Shown: positions 13,241 to 24,680 of the stretch, one piece after another
Layout of the letters: each line of letters begins with the position of its first letter
Position numbering within the stretch: the stretch's first letter is position 1
From: Euborellia annulipes
Taxonomy: Eukaryota; Arthropoda; Insecta; Dermaptera; Anisolabididae
Assembly (NCBI GenBank): GCA_023213315.1
Contig: JAKCPI010009310.1
Span: 1-64,000 of the forward strand
DNA length: 64,000 nucleotides
Direction of reading: 5' to 3'
The notes under the pieces: generated by a model
Told to the model about the DNA's origin: nothing
The model's database searches: none
The model's input: only the letters and a program-made list of their open reading frames with translations
Position numbers and translations under genes: made by a program

Positions 13241-14360
13241 GGTTCAAAAAAATTATTTATAGATAAGTTATTTTTCCAATTATTTGCTATTCTCTCTCTT
13301 AAATGCATTTATTTCTCAAGTATTGATATTTTATTTATTTATTTATTTTTATTTACGGGACAGTTTTAAGCCATTTCCCTTTTTTTGTTTGTATTTATTT
13401 TTTTCTTAATTATTAACTGATAATAGTGATCTAAATATGGTTTCTCACGTTTTTAATTAAAAAAAAAAAATAAGCGCTAAAGGGATATTAGAGGTTTCTG
13501 AGGCGAAAAACAAATCTCTAGGGGACTATATTTAGCAGCGAAATAACATCAAACCATACACGTGTACCACATTACAACCTTAAAAAAAAAGAAGAAAGAA
13601 ATGTTGATAAAGTCGAGATTTGGCATTCACAGATGCCTCCTGAAGAGGTGACGTCATGAACGCAATGACGCATTGCGTGTGGACTAGCAAAGGGGGGTCG
13701 ACTGATGACATTTTCACTCGGTGTTTTTTGTTAGGCCTTTTTTAATGGATTTGAGGGTTGCTTGGTATAAAAAGAGAAGGGGGCAATGCTCATTTTTTTT
13801 GTATGCTGAATGACACTACAGATAGATACTTGAAGTTATGCTGTTGAATTTGCCAAGTGCAAAACACTCCGTTGCGAAAAACAAATTGAGCCACTTTAAT
13901 AAACCATTTTGCTTATCTTTGAATGAAGAGTATATACATCGCTTTTCAATTATTCTCAAGTTGAAGTGACTTCAATCTTAAATAGTTCTTTTATAAAATC
14001 ACTGAGAGAAAGTTGTTGAAACAATAACAAGTTTACCGGTATTATTGAAACTTTACCAATTTTAGAGCACATCATTAAGATAAGATTTTTTTTTTAATGT
14101 AGCTCTTATACTGTATTAAAGCTTTTTCGACGCCTAGAGATAAATTTAAAAAAATTTGCTCTTATTGGATGTCATATTTTACTTTCCGTAGGTTTTTTCT
14201 AGAAGAAGAGAAGGTTATTAAATTTTATATTAAAACATACAATTTTATATTCATTTATTCACAATGTCCCACTTGGGCTACAAAAATCAGAAATTTATTT
14301 CATACGTGTACATCGTAATGGTTTATTGCTTTTCTATAATATATAGGTAGAGAGATTTTT
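13241..14360. other. AT-rich stretch, nothing recognised
   Basis: No coding or repeat-end signal that I can support. Confidence 0.45.
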
Positions 14361-14965
14361 ACTTTCCTTTTACCTATATATGTTAATATATAGAGAGAAA
14401 GTATTGAATTCATAAAAATTAAGAATTTTAAGAGACCATTGAACTTCTAACACATATTTTGATATTGGATTCATTTCAAAAATTTAAGGTCGAGATGGTT
14501 ATCCACGTTTTAAGGTCCCTGAATCCAAAAAAGTGGTTTTCGCGACATGGTCTTTCTGTGTGTGCCTGTCTCTGTTCAGGGATTTAAAGCATCAAGGAAT
14601 TGAGCTAGGAGGTTGCAATGTTATATTTAAGTTAGGCACCCCCTGAAGCTTGAAAATAAGCTTTTGAACAAAATTAACCAAAGAGTACTAATACTTTATT
14701 GGTGTACTTTTTCAGTTTTTTTTTTTTTTCGATTTTCTCAAAATTTGCCCGAACGATTTTGATCAAAATTCCAAATCAATTATTTTTTAGATGCTCTTTC
14801 AAATGTATTTAATATTCTCATTTTGCCCTTGAAATCTTTGAAGCACACTCTACTCTTGTACTTTATAGGAAAGATAGGAGAAATGGTTTCCATGGTAACA
14901 AAATAAAAATATTTTTCTAACCAAACGTAAGAGAAAGTTGTGTGCTGTACGACCAGTCACACCAG
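14361..14965 (+). repeat. PAL1 element with half of the end hairpin deleted
   Basis: Left palindrome and internal words are present (AAAAAAGTGGTTTTCGCGAC, TGGTTTCCATGGTAAC). Only the right arm of the final hairpin remains (GTAAGAGAAAGTTGTGTGCT ... CACACCAG). ATTTTT lies immediately before and after. Confidence 0.75.
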
Positions 14966-16180
14966 ATTTTTTTATTTTTCCTCTCGGCTGCAGCGGCCCC
15001 CCTTATAGTATTTATATATGTATATGTATTAAACTATATTTTACCGATGCTAACCTGGAGACGTTCCACACGATTATTCCTCGGGGTGCCTACCCGACGT
15101 GTACAGACATTTACACTTTTTCAGTTCAAGGTGATTCAGGTACGAGATCACAGTATTACAAAATTCAAAAGAATCTGAAACCCGCTTCACTAGAGCCCTA
15201 AGATACTTATTCCCCCCCCCCCCCATGAATTATTGTGTCTTAAAAAATCTTTGACAGGACGTTTCATTTAAATAAAAAACAATATATTCTTTTGAATTAT
15301 TTAGAAAAAGAAATAACTCTTCTAGATCGTTGAATTTCACCCTTCGATTAAAGAAAATTTACGCACGAAAAAATTCTTTATTATTTTCCATATGATAAAG
15401 TAAAAAAAAAGAACATTTAATACTCAATAATTTGAAGAATCATTGTTCCCCTCGTGATGTCCAGAGCCATTGAAATTCTATTATACTCGACTAACATCAC
15501 CACTTCACCTTGTAAATATAATGGAGACATTTGGGATAGAGACTCATTGGATAAACAACCAAGGGGAGTTTTTAAGCACACCGTTATCATCATATAAATC
15601 CCTATTCTCACATAATGAAAAATTTTTATTCTTTTTCAACAGTGCTGAATAAAAATGTTATAGTAGTATTAACAGCTAATTGGATTGTCACTCCTCTAAA
15701 TTCAAAATAAAATTAAATGAAATTTTTTTAAAGTAAGATTAATGCTATACTTGGGTATTTTATTATTTATTTATAAAATTCGAACTTTCCTTCTTGGTTT
15801 ATCCCTAAAAAGAGTTTTATAATTCAATGAATAAATCTAATGGAATCTAAAGAATAGAATAGGATTTATAAATAAATAAATATCTTCCGAGTTCCGTGTC
15901 CTGACTTTTCTAACTGGAGATGGATGGCTAAGCGGGTGTCGGGTTCCTCAGGGGCTTGATATTTAATTTTGTATTTATTCATATTCATTCATATACAAAT
16001 TAGCTCTAAGGCATGGGTGCCTCATATGAGCAAAGTGGTTTATGAGTTAGTGATTTCATGCTTGTTCTAATTTAAAAAAAATATGGTGAGACCGTTCACA
16101 AATTTTTTTCCTGATTTTGTAATTTTATATGTAGGTATGTAGCCTATTGTAAGGGATGGCCGAGTAGCCCTACCCTAAAT
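14966..16180. other. No gene seen; short repeat fragments
   Basis: 15040-15110 (GGAGACGTTCCACACGATTA) resembles the SINE-C family. The two overlapping open frames near 14940 and the 64-aa minus frame at 15417-15611 match nothing I know and overlap repeats. Confidence 0.4.
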
Positions 16181-16246
16181 AAAAAAAAAAAAAAAATTCC
16201 TTCAAATTTTCGACATGAATACTTCCTCTCTATATGTTAACATATA

Positions 16247-17205
16247 TGGACAATGTTATGCATAAAGGAACCAAACGCCATTATGATCGAAATTGAGATT
16301 AGACCGCCATCTTGTAGGGAAAGAGAAGATCTATCTTTTTATTTAAATCGCAACATTATTACTGTGTACATTTTTTACTTTCTCTTACCTATGTATATAT
16401 GTAATATATATATAGAGAGAAAGTATTGGTTTCATGTCAAAAATTCGATGTCGAGATTTTGATGGATCTTCACGTTTTGAGGTCCCCTGAATCCAAAAAA
16501 GTGGTTTTCGCGACATGGTCTGTCTGTGGGTGGGTGGGTGGGTGTGTGGGTGGGTGGGTGGGTGTGTGTGTGTGTCTGTGTTCACTTTTAAGCATGAAGG
16601 AATTGAGCTATGAGGCTGAAATTTTATATATAAGTTAAACACCCCCCGGGACCGGAAAAATAAGCTTTTAATCAAAATCGGCCAAAGAGTACTAGTACTT
16701 TACTGATGTACTTTTTCAGTTTTTTTCGATTTTCTCAAAATTCGCTCTAACGATTTTGATTAAAATTCAAAAATCAATTATTTTTTAGATGCTCTTTCAA
16801 ATGTATATTCTCGTTTTGCCCTCAAAATTGTTTGAAGACCACTTTACTCTTGCACTCCATAGAAAAGATAGGAGAAATGGTTGCCATGGTAACAAAATAT
16901 AAATATTTTCCCATACTTATAAATTTTACATCTGAATTCAAATATTCCCTACTGCCGGGAACTAAATACATGTCGACACAAAAAATCTGGTGTGACAAGC
17001 ACAGTACACAACTTTCGATTACCGAAGGTAAGAGAAAGTTGTGTGCTGTGCGACAGTCACACCAGATTTTTTTTTTTTTTTAATAAAACAAGAAAAAAAT
17101 TCATTGCTATTGATTTTGTTTACAATTGTGCAAATGAAATGCCTCTTATCTCAGATTTAGGTTAATGGCGCTTGGTACCTTCATGCATAACGTTAGGAAG
17201 GAGAT
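16247..17205 (-). mobile_element. TGGACAATG-type MITE split by PAL1
   Basis: The two halves (16247-16376 and about 17075-17205) match the intact MITE at 6019-6253 read in reverse: TGGACAATGTTATGCATAA with ACCAAACGCCATT at left, and TCTCAGATTTAGGTTAATGG with CGCTTGGTACC at right. A complete PAL1 sits between them. It was itself inserted at the end of an older PAL1 fragment (about 16195-16246). Confidence 0.75.
16377..17065 (+). repeat. PAL1 element, best complete copy (689 bp)
   Basis: Comparison with the uninterrupted MITE at 6019-6253 fixes the ends: it starts ACTTTCTCTTACC and ends GTCACACCAG, with ATTTTTT on both sides. Order of parts: a palindrome with ATATAT core; GTCAAAAATTCGATGTCGAG; a GGGTG/GTGT simple-repeat stretch; AGTACTAGTACTTTACTGAT; GGTTGCCATGGTAAC; ACTAAATACATGTCGACAC; the 3' hairpin. 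No open frame and no paired termini. Confidence 0.85.
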
Positions 17206-17214
17206 AGTAAAAAG

Positions 17215-18469
17215 TCCTTATTCTGAAATTGATGACAGTAAATAATAAAAAATCGAGTCCTCGAGGTTGGTGTCAAGTATTGTCGAAACTCGTTAAAGGC
17301 TTTTCAATGGGGTCAAATTCCTCTCAGAGCGAGACCCTTCTCGATAACCGATCTCGATCACAATAGTCGATGGAATATGTCAGCATATTTTAAGATTATA
17401 AAAAAAGAGAAGCTATTAAAAATTTTTTTTAAATTTATTCGTTCAAAAGTTTTATTATTAAAGTTTTTTATTTGTTCCTTGCATATATTTCTCCCAACTA
17501 ACAATTTAAAACTATAAACTTCATTATGTTACAAATGTTATTTTTATATTTTAATTAAAAAAGTCAAATAATATAAAATAAAAAAAAAATTATTCGTTCA
17601 AAAGTTAATTTTAATTTAATAATTTTTTTATCAGATAAACCTTGTCATTTACGTTTTATATAATTAAAATGGCAGCTTGTTTATAACCAACTTAGTCTAC
17701 TTCTCCCTATCTCATTCTCTGCTGGGCTTTTTCCTGTTTCACCCTTAATCCCATCAACTCTCTTCATTCTGGCCAAGGTCAATGGCTTAATTATTATTAA
17801 ATTAATAATGTACACGAGAGACTCCGTATCTAGGTTTTATCCCTTTAAATCTCTTAATGACAAATTATACACTACAACAACTCATTTAACTTGTACAAAT
17901 AAATAAATTTTTATTCATATAAAATAACAAAAAATATCTGGTGTGATTGACTGCACCCCATACATACTCAGCCGTGCCTTGATATTGTCTAACTTCAACT
18001 TTCTCACTGTTTCCTTCCGCTTAGACCAACGCTGACTGCTCTGATTGGAACCATCGGAACTTTAGTTAATTCTGAATTAATTTTATTAAATTAATGAAAA
18101 AATATTAGCTGCTTTATTCTGGATTAGTTTCTCCTCGAAACTTCTGTAAAGCCTTCTTATAATTTAGGTCTAGATATAAGAATATTAATTTTTTTAAACA
18201 CTTTTCGGCTACTGTGGCTATTTAGGGGGGATATGACTTTATTATATGAATTTGAATATACATTGTACCGTTGTCTACCGGGGGACTTTCCACACTCTGA
18301 TTATAAGAATATTAAATAAAATCAATTTTCTCGCTTAAAATAATTCATTTTTTTTAACAGAATATGTAGGTGAAATAAAATAAGACATTTGCTATATTTT
18401 GTTAAAAATATTTTGTTAAAATTTAATTCGGGATAATTCCGAATATTTCGGGGACATAAAAGCACCCTT
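17215..18469. other. AT-rich stretch with repeat fragments
   Basis: A PAL1-like word (ATCTGGTGTGATTGACTGCA, about 17936-17955) and a SINE-C-like fragment at 18205-18300. Otherwise nothing recognised. Confidence 0.4.
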
Positions 18470-18479
18470 TTATTTATTT

Positions 18480-18615
18480 TATTTTTTAAACACTCACACT
18501 TTTCACCTCACCTTGGTATCTAAATGGCTTAAATAAAATCATCAGACTGCCTGGGACCCGAACCCGCGACTCTTGGTATAGCAGGTGCGCTACCAACTAA
18601 ACCAAGCCCGAAGGC
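18480..18615 (-). mobile_element. tRNA-derived SINE-A, short copy
   Basis: Minus strand: GGCTTGGTTTAGTTGGTAGC (A-box region) and CGCGGGTTCGGGTCCC (B-box region), then the SINE body. Target duplication AAGCACCCTT (18470-18479) / AAGCACCCCTT (18616-18626). Confidence 0.85.
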
Positions 18616-18730
18616 AAGCACCCCTTCCTCCTCGCGTAACTAGAAAACAAAACAATAACAATTAATGACTTGGATGAAATAAATAAACAGTTAGTATACT
18701 TTTCAATATTTAAGAAGAACAAATAAATTT

Positions 18731-18975
18731 CATTCTTCCTTTGTCCCCATGACCTCCCGTGATTGGAACAAGCTCCCTGCGTCTATCTTCCCCAAAACCT
18801 ACAATCTTCAGACTTTCAAGTCTAACCTCAACAGGCATCTTCTCAGTTTCCGCAGTTGAGTTTCCCCTTTATGCTTCTCCTTTTGTTTTTATTTTCTTCC
18901 TGGCTGCATGTGACTATTTATTGGTCATTATAGGTCTTCGGACCTTATGCACCCATTCCAAAAAAAAAAAAAAAA
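18731..18975 (+). pseudogene. 3' remnant of a non-LTR retrotransposon ORF2
   Basis: One frame reads HSSFVPMTSRDWNKLPASIF, then PKTYNLQTFKSNLNRHLLSF, RS and a stop at 18857-18859. The S-R-D-W-N-x-L-P and S-F-K-x-x-L-x-x-H-L-L pattern is the typical C-terminus of CR1/Jockey/I-type reverse transcriptase ORFs. About 100 nt after the stop there is an A-run near 18960-18974, as expected for a 3' end. Everything upstream of the last 42 codons is missing, so this is a heavily 5'-truncated dead copy. I cannot assign the clade from so little. Confidence 0.75.
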
Positions 18976-18979
18976 CTTT

Positions 18980-21450
18980 TCACCCTTTCGCCACATTGAA
19001 AGTTATCAATTTGCGATCAATACTTTTAAGAAGAGAATGCCAATCTTGCCGGAATTCAAATTAATCCGAATTAAATTTTATTTTTGCCAAAATATAGCAA
19101 TCATTTTATTTTATTTCAATTATACCTATAATTGGCAAACTACACCTTTATATGTACAGTAATAGAATATATCATTATATAAAATATCAATTTTTAATAA
19201 CATGACATGAAATGCAATTCCCTCAGTTAGCTTTACGCAACTTAAAATTGAATCCGAAATTCAAAACAGTTTCCAACTGAGTTTTTTCGTCTCTTGCTAT
19301 TATGATGTTTGAAACTTCACCTCAACGTAGCGTCAACTTAACTTTGCTAAATATGATCAGACCGACCACAAATTGAATTTTGGGTAAAGGGAAGGAGGGT
19401 AAAGGCATAGTTGATAACCCAATTTGAATTGAATAACAGTTCACACCTCAATTCAGCCCCAGCTTTAAAATCCTCCACCAACCCCTAAAGACTCGATTTT
19501 AACGAGGAAGTCGGAAGGAATCGGGAAATGAATTTGAGAGCTCTCAAGACTACCTACTACCTAAATCCAATCAAATAAACTCTACTCTATCTTCCGAAAT
19601 ATAAAACTAATTTAATTTATTAGAAGTAGCTTCATAAAGAAATAAAATGGTAATCGAATTGTCCGTCTACCCTAACCACCGTATTCCAGGGTCATTTAAA
19701 ACTTCGTTCTTACAGTATTTTTTCCTAGTTTTAATCAGACTAGACAAATTGAGATCTCAATGTATTTGACGATAGAAAAAAAAAAATCCGATATTTATTG
19801 ATGAGTCCGGAGAAAAAAAGAAACAAATTTTTGACCTAATACATTTGAGGATTTATTTCCTATGCCGCCGTTTCTGGAACTACACGACACCCAACTTCAG
19901 GACTTTGAGCGTCAACGTAGAGTTCCTGCTTTTCGTAATTGTCATAATAAATGTAATAGTATTGCAAACAACCACATATATAATTACACGTTTTGTGCAG
20001 AAAATTTGTTTCTTCTTTTTGAATTCATCGAAAAAATCATCTATTTTTTGATTATATATATAAGGGATAAGTTATTTTAATATTTTTGAAGAAAAAGAAA
20101 AAAAATGTTTTCTGTGCTTTTAAGATAAAAGGTTGTCTGATATAACGGACCGCAATTTAGGGTCGTTGGCCCCTATTTTGAGAAGGCCCTAAATATCCCT
20201 TTCGAAAATGCCATTTTTGTGTAAATTTCTTGTATACGTCCTTTTCAGACAGTGACAGAGAGTTTTTATTGTGTTGGGAATCCATTTTTCGAACTAACTC
20301 TATTTTACATATTATATGTTTCCATTTGACTTTTGAATTAATTTAAATATTTAAAATAAAAAATTATATAATCCAAAGAATTCACCGTTGGTACACTAGT
20401 TGAAATGAAACATTCTTAAATTTGCGCCTGATTATGTATACTTTATGAAACTATCCATCTACTGCTCGAAAATTATTTTGTCCTGAAGTTGGGAGCGATG
20501 CGTTCCTGAAAAAACGAAATAATATAAAGGTTTTGATTTCTACTGTCTGCCCTTCTCATAGAGTTCCCGGGGCACATGCTCCCAGTGCCCCCCCCCTCCC
20601 ATAGATCCGGCCCTGCCTGTAGTATACCGTATATGAAGGAATTAGTGTGCCCTTCTAATTCCTTCATAAATAAAATATTTCTTTAAGATAGTTTTATTAT
20701 TTTTTGTTCAGGGAGTAAATGATAAAAAATAACTTCTGGAACTTTTAAAATATAAATAATATTTTATATTTTAACATATGTTTCTTACATCATATTTTAA
20801 TTATGTCATTAAAAAATTATATGTAGGCCTATCTTAAAAAAAAAAAAGATTTCTCAGAGCCTAGTTCAGCTTAATAATCATAGTTATTTGCAATAGCAAG
20901 TGATATGTTATATTATAAATGAATAAACATTTTGATAAGAGCTTTCCATGACCCTTCTAAAATATTAAATCTTAATGGCTAAGGCAGCAGGTGTAATCCG
21001 AAGTAGGGTAGTAAATTATCACTAATTGGTTCACTAAAATCCCATATTCCTTATACTTCCTTACCTTGTGTCATTTCCTCTATTTCTTAAAATAAGCCTA
21101 CCAATTTCTTTAATGTCACAAAATAAAATTATCTCGAAATGTGAATCTCTAGCAAAAAGAAGGATATTAAAGTTTAATTTTTAGGACCAAAATCAGTTTA
21201 TTTGAGGAAATCATTTAGATGGATTTTTTAAGAGTAACAAAATTGCTAAACAAGTTACGAACCATCTTTTATAATTTCACTATAAATGTATATTAAATGA
21301 TAAAATATATTTCGATTTTAGCATATTAAACTGCCAAAAAATGCATAGGTTGGTTAGTTTTTGCTTGAAGAAAGGTAGACAACTGAAATGACAAACTCAC
21401 TAATGAATTTACAATCAATTGCTTCTAATATTCTCTGGTGCTGGCTGCTT

Positions 21451-21485
<35 letters not shown>

Positions 21486-21521
21486 CCTTTTTCTTGCCCT
21501 TGTTCTTCCCCCTTTTATTAT

Positions 21522-21552
<31 letters not shown>

Positions 21553-22348
21553 TAAAAATAAATATTTATAAAAGTGAATAATAAAAAAAAAAAAAATAAA
21601 AAAAAAATAAAAAATAATAAAAAAAAAAAAAAAAAAAAAAAATATTTTTTTTTTTTTTTTTAATTTTTTTTTTTATTAATTATTTTTATTCAAATAATCT
21701 TATTTAAAAAAAAAAATTATATTATGATTTTTGAAGTTTTGGGGAATGTGAGGTTATATGGAGGTTTTTGGTTTGGGGGGCTGCTTAGTTGTTAATTTCT
21801 ATTTCTTTAACGTGTAAGTTTAAAGTTAAGGGGATGACAGCTTATATTTAGAAACAAACTTTAAAATCTGATACCTAGGAAACTAAAATTGGATTAATAA
21901 ATACAATGACGATATATGCCTCGAATGTGCTCCATAATACTGTATAATTCCAAAAAAATATTGTTTTAAAAAATTTTTTAATAAGTTGCAGGTGCTCTTC
22001 ATAAATATTTTTGACACTTTGTTTAATACTATATACACAAAGTAATCTAAAGAATGTAATTGTATTAGGAAGGATGCAACGCATCTAAAAATCAAAATCT
22101 CCGGGTGCTTGATGAATATTGAGACATTTCTCAAAATTTATCCCGAGACATACATTAGGCTTTGGTTGTGCCTGAGTTGCATTTAAAAAAAATGAATCAT
22201 AGAACAGGTGCATTAATCAAAACTCCTCTTTGATGTTTTTTTTTTTTTAAAGAAAGACTTTGAATACTAAAAGGGCCTTTGAGCCTAGACCTTGACCCAC
22301 TAACTCTTTCTTTGACGGTTTTGATAGTTTCCTTAACGCACTTTGCAG
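18980..22348. other. No exon recognised; low-complexity DNA
   Basis: Mostly AT-rich. Around 20550-20612 the minus strand reads CAGGGCCGGATCTATGGGAG, which looks like one end of a hAT-type element; I could not find its partner. A very long T/A homopolymer block lies at 21449-21680. The frame at 19845-20080 is not recognisable as protein. Confidence 0.4.
21449..21680. repeat. Long poly-T / poly-A block
   Basis: T-run of about 37, then a short mixed piece, then A-runs of more than 20 interrupted by single T's, then T-runs again. This is slippage-prone and could form a strong hairpin. Exact length is likely unreliable. Confidence 0.8.
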
Positions 22349-22411
22349 ACCTATACAGGAACCATCCTGGTAGCCGTGAATCCATACAAGGAACTCGACA
22401 TCTACACTCCG
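22349..22411 (+). CDS. Unconventional myosin motor domain, first exon in window
   Basis: Twenty-one codons read TYTGTILVAVNPYKELDIYT plus P. This is the conserved strand near the start of the myosin head, usually preceded by (L)IY, which must come from an upstream exon. The acceptor is ctttgcag and the donor is gtaagt; both boundaries are phase 0. The join to the next exon (53606) gives [12 protein letters not shown], which matches the uninterrupted order in class VII-like myosins. Myosins are actin-based ATPase motors of the cytoplasm. I found no convincing upstream exon in 1-22348, so the start codon and N-terminus are outside the window or in exons too short to see. Myosin identity is near certain. 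Class is inferred as MyTH4-FERM (VII/XV/XXII-like) from head similarity only. Confidence 0.93.
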
Positions 22412-22555
22412 GTAAGTTTTCTACTTTTATTATACTGTATTATTTTTAAACTTGGTCAATGGAATTATTCACCAGATGGATAAACTTGCCGACAATTTAT
22501 GTCAAAAGCCAAATTTTTATTACGAATTATCCTCAATGTTAATTCAAAATGACAT

Positions 22556-22801
22556 TTTTTTTAACACAGATTTTTTCCATTCACACATTCATACACACAG
22601 TCTTTTCATCAACTTAGGCCATTTAAGACTTTAAACGATCGCCGTTATTTGTAAATATATCAATTGGGGGTCCAGGCATTCTTATTTAAGCCATTTGGAT
22701 ACCAAATGGCTTAAATAAAATCATCGGACTGCCTGGGATCCGAACCCTCGATTCTTGGTATAAAAGGCAGGCGCGTTACCAACTACGCCAAGCCCGAGGG
22801 C
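22556..22801 (-). mobile_element. tRNA-derived SINE-A, near full length
   Basis: Minus strand: GGGCTTGGCGTAGTTGGTAA (A-box region), then GGGTTCGGATCCC (B-box), body, and a GTGTGAATG-type tail ending in A's. Perfect 13-bp target duplication TTCAAAATGACAT (22543-22555 and 22802-22814). It sits 145 bp downstream of a myosin exon. Confidence 0.9.
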
Positions 22802-22849
22802 TTCAAAATGACATGAAATATAAAACTGCTTAAATTTTTTTTATATTGA

Positions 22850-23268
22850 TATTAATCTATCTATTTATATAATTCCCTAATGTGCGTCTGTCTATCTGTC
22901 TCTCTCTATTTGGGCAATTTCTGTTGGAATTTTGAAACTAAATTTTTATGCTTAAAGAGGATCTTCTAGGGATTACAGGAAAATTGTTTTCTTCCCGAAA
23001 TTCCTATAACTTTTTGAGTTATTAATTCCTAAAGTTACGATTTATCCCATAGAAAATATTTAGAGAAATATTTATGTATTCTTTACCTTTGTGTATTCTA
23101 TGAATGTAAATAAATCATCAAGCAGGCCCTGGATTGTAATAGTAATAATAGTTTTTTTTTCATTATTAAGAAAAGGCGAAGGTCGCTGGCGGGCCCGAGC
23201 CAGTTGGCCAGGAGTCAAGGGGGGAGGCGCGAAGCCCCCCGGCTATACTCGAAGCCCGCCGAAGGCTA
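22850..23268 (+). mobile_element. Helentron-like non-autonomous element
   Basis: Starts with a TCTATCTATTTATATAATTC and GTCTGTCTATCTGTCTCTC microsatellite stretch and ends GC-rich: hairpin GGGGGGAGGCgcgaaGCCCCCC, then CCCGCCGAAGG and CTAGTTG. Microsatellite-like 5' ends and a hairpin just before CTAGT are known for Helentron-derived elements. The 5' border is approximate. Confidence 0.6.
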
Positions 23269-23649
23269 GTTGTAATATAAATACATTTTATATTTTAAAT
23301 TAAAATATACATATATATATAGGGTTAATATCTTAGAAATAAAAAATATAGCGTAACATTTAATTGAAAATTATTTTAATGGTAGAATTAATTTATATAT
23401 ATTAAAGCAAGTTAAATTTATAAAGCTATTTTATTGCATTCCTTTAAGAATACGAAATAAAAAAGATAAAGAAAGCAAATGAAGGCTCCTTTTATCTATT
23501 CAACTCGAAATTGGCCTCGTTTAATTTAATTGCAATTTTTAATAGGAATGAAGCTAATTTCTAATATGATATAAAAAATTATAATAATATAAATTATTTC
23601 TAATTTACATTGAGTCTGCTTTATAGTCAAAATAAAAAACTAAATATAT

Positions 23650-23734
23650 ATCGAGTGGTGTGACAATCACAGAACACGACTTTCGATTACCGTAGGGAAG
23701 AGAAAGTTGTGTGCTGTGCGACCAGTCACACCAG
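23650..23734 (+). repeat. Solo PAL1 end hairpin
   Basis: GTGGTGTGACAATCACAGAAC ... GTGCTGTGCG and CAGTCACACCAG, preceded by ACTAAATATATATCGA. No PAL1 body is next to it. Confidence 0.75.
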
Positions 23735-24199
23735 ATTTTTTAAATTATCAATATATTTTTAATTGAGCTTCATCTAATAAAAAATCTAAAAAAAAAGATA
23801 AATTATGTCAAAGATTTGAGATTTTTAAATTTCCTTAATAACTAAAAAAAAAAAATAAATAAATAAATATTTAAATCATATACCGTGACTGCAGTGGATT
23901 TGTAAATCCTCTTAAAATATACAGTATATAACTTAGTAGAAAGATAATATCGTATTCTCTATCCATTGAAAAAAGTTCATTGATCAAACTGTGACTAAAC
24001 CAGTTTTGAGATACGTCGGTGCTAGGCACATAAATACAAATTTACATACAACTCTCATTGGCAAAGAAATTAAACAAATTTTTATAAAAAATTTAATTTA
24101 ATTTAAACAATCAACTGTAACTCTGTTGAAACATTAAGTATATATGAAAATTTAAAAAATTAAATTAAATTAAAAACACTTGGTTAAAAGTTTCAAGGA

Positions 24200-24680
24200 A
24201 TTAATAAAAATGTTAACTTAATGTGCATTCAGGTTTATCTCTAAGCAAAAACGTTAACTTTTAACATCTGACGCGGGGGGGGGGGGGGGGGCGGGGGGGG
24301 GGGCCATTCAGCGTTAATTAATTTTTTGCCTCATATTACTATTCTTTAAGCAAAAAACTTCAAAGCCAGAACGTTAACATTTAGTCAATAGTGTTAAAAA
24401 TTAATGTCATGTCCAGGGGGTGCCTTTAATATTTTAACATCGTGTTTAATTCATAAAAATGGCATGTTGAACCAAAAAGGTTATGATTTTAACAACTTTG
24501 AGCTAAAAGCCACATGTTAACTAACGTCGCTGTTAAAACTTGGTTTAGAAAATAGCATTTTATGTTTTTAACTCTGATGTTATTACTTTACTTTTTAACA
24601 CCCAATTTATGATGTTAAGTTTTAACGTCTGTTTTTAGAGAATAGATCTGATCAAGTGTTAAAAAATGTTAATTTTTAAT
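24200..24680. repeat. Degenerate GTTAAC-rich stretch with G-run
   Basis: GTTAA/TTAAC words recur about every 20-40 nt (GTTAACTTTTAACATC, TTTTAACGTCTG). An uninterrupted G-rich run of about 29 (one C) lies at 24275-24303. Origin unclear; possibly an old tandem repeat. Confidence 0.4.

Noticed and set aside
14938..15201. Overlapping 87- and 78-aa plus-strand frames
   Set aside because: They start in the PAL1 hairpin and run into SINE-C-like sequence; two overlapping frames of similar length argue for chance.
15417..15652. Opposing frames of 64 and 60 aa
   Set aside because: Neither shows a domain, splice signals or a fit to the myosin gene; left as unexplained.
20550..20615. hAT element end (CAGGGCCGGATCTATGGGAG on the minus strand)
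   Set aside because: No partner end or 8-bp duplication found, so not listed as an element.
22197..22385. 62-aa minus-strand frame
   Set aside because: It overlaps the real myosin exon at 22349-22411 in antisense; a shadow.
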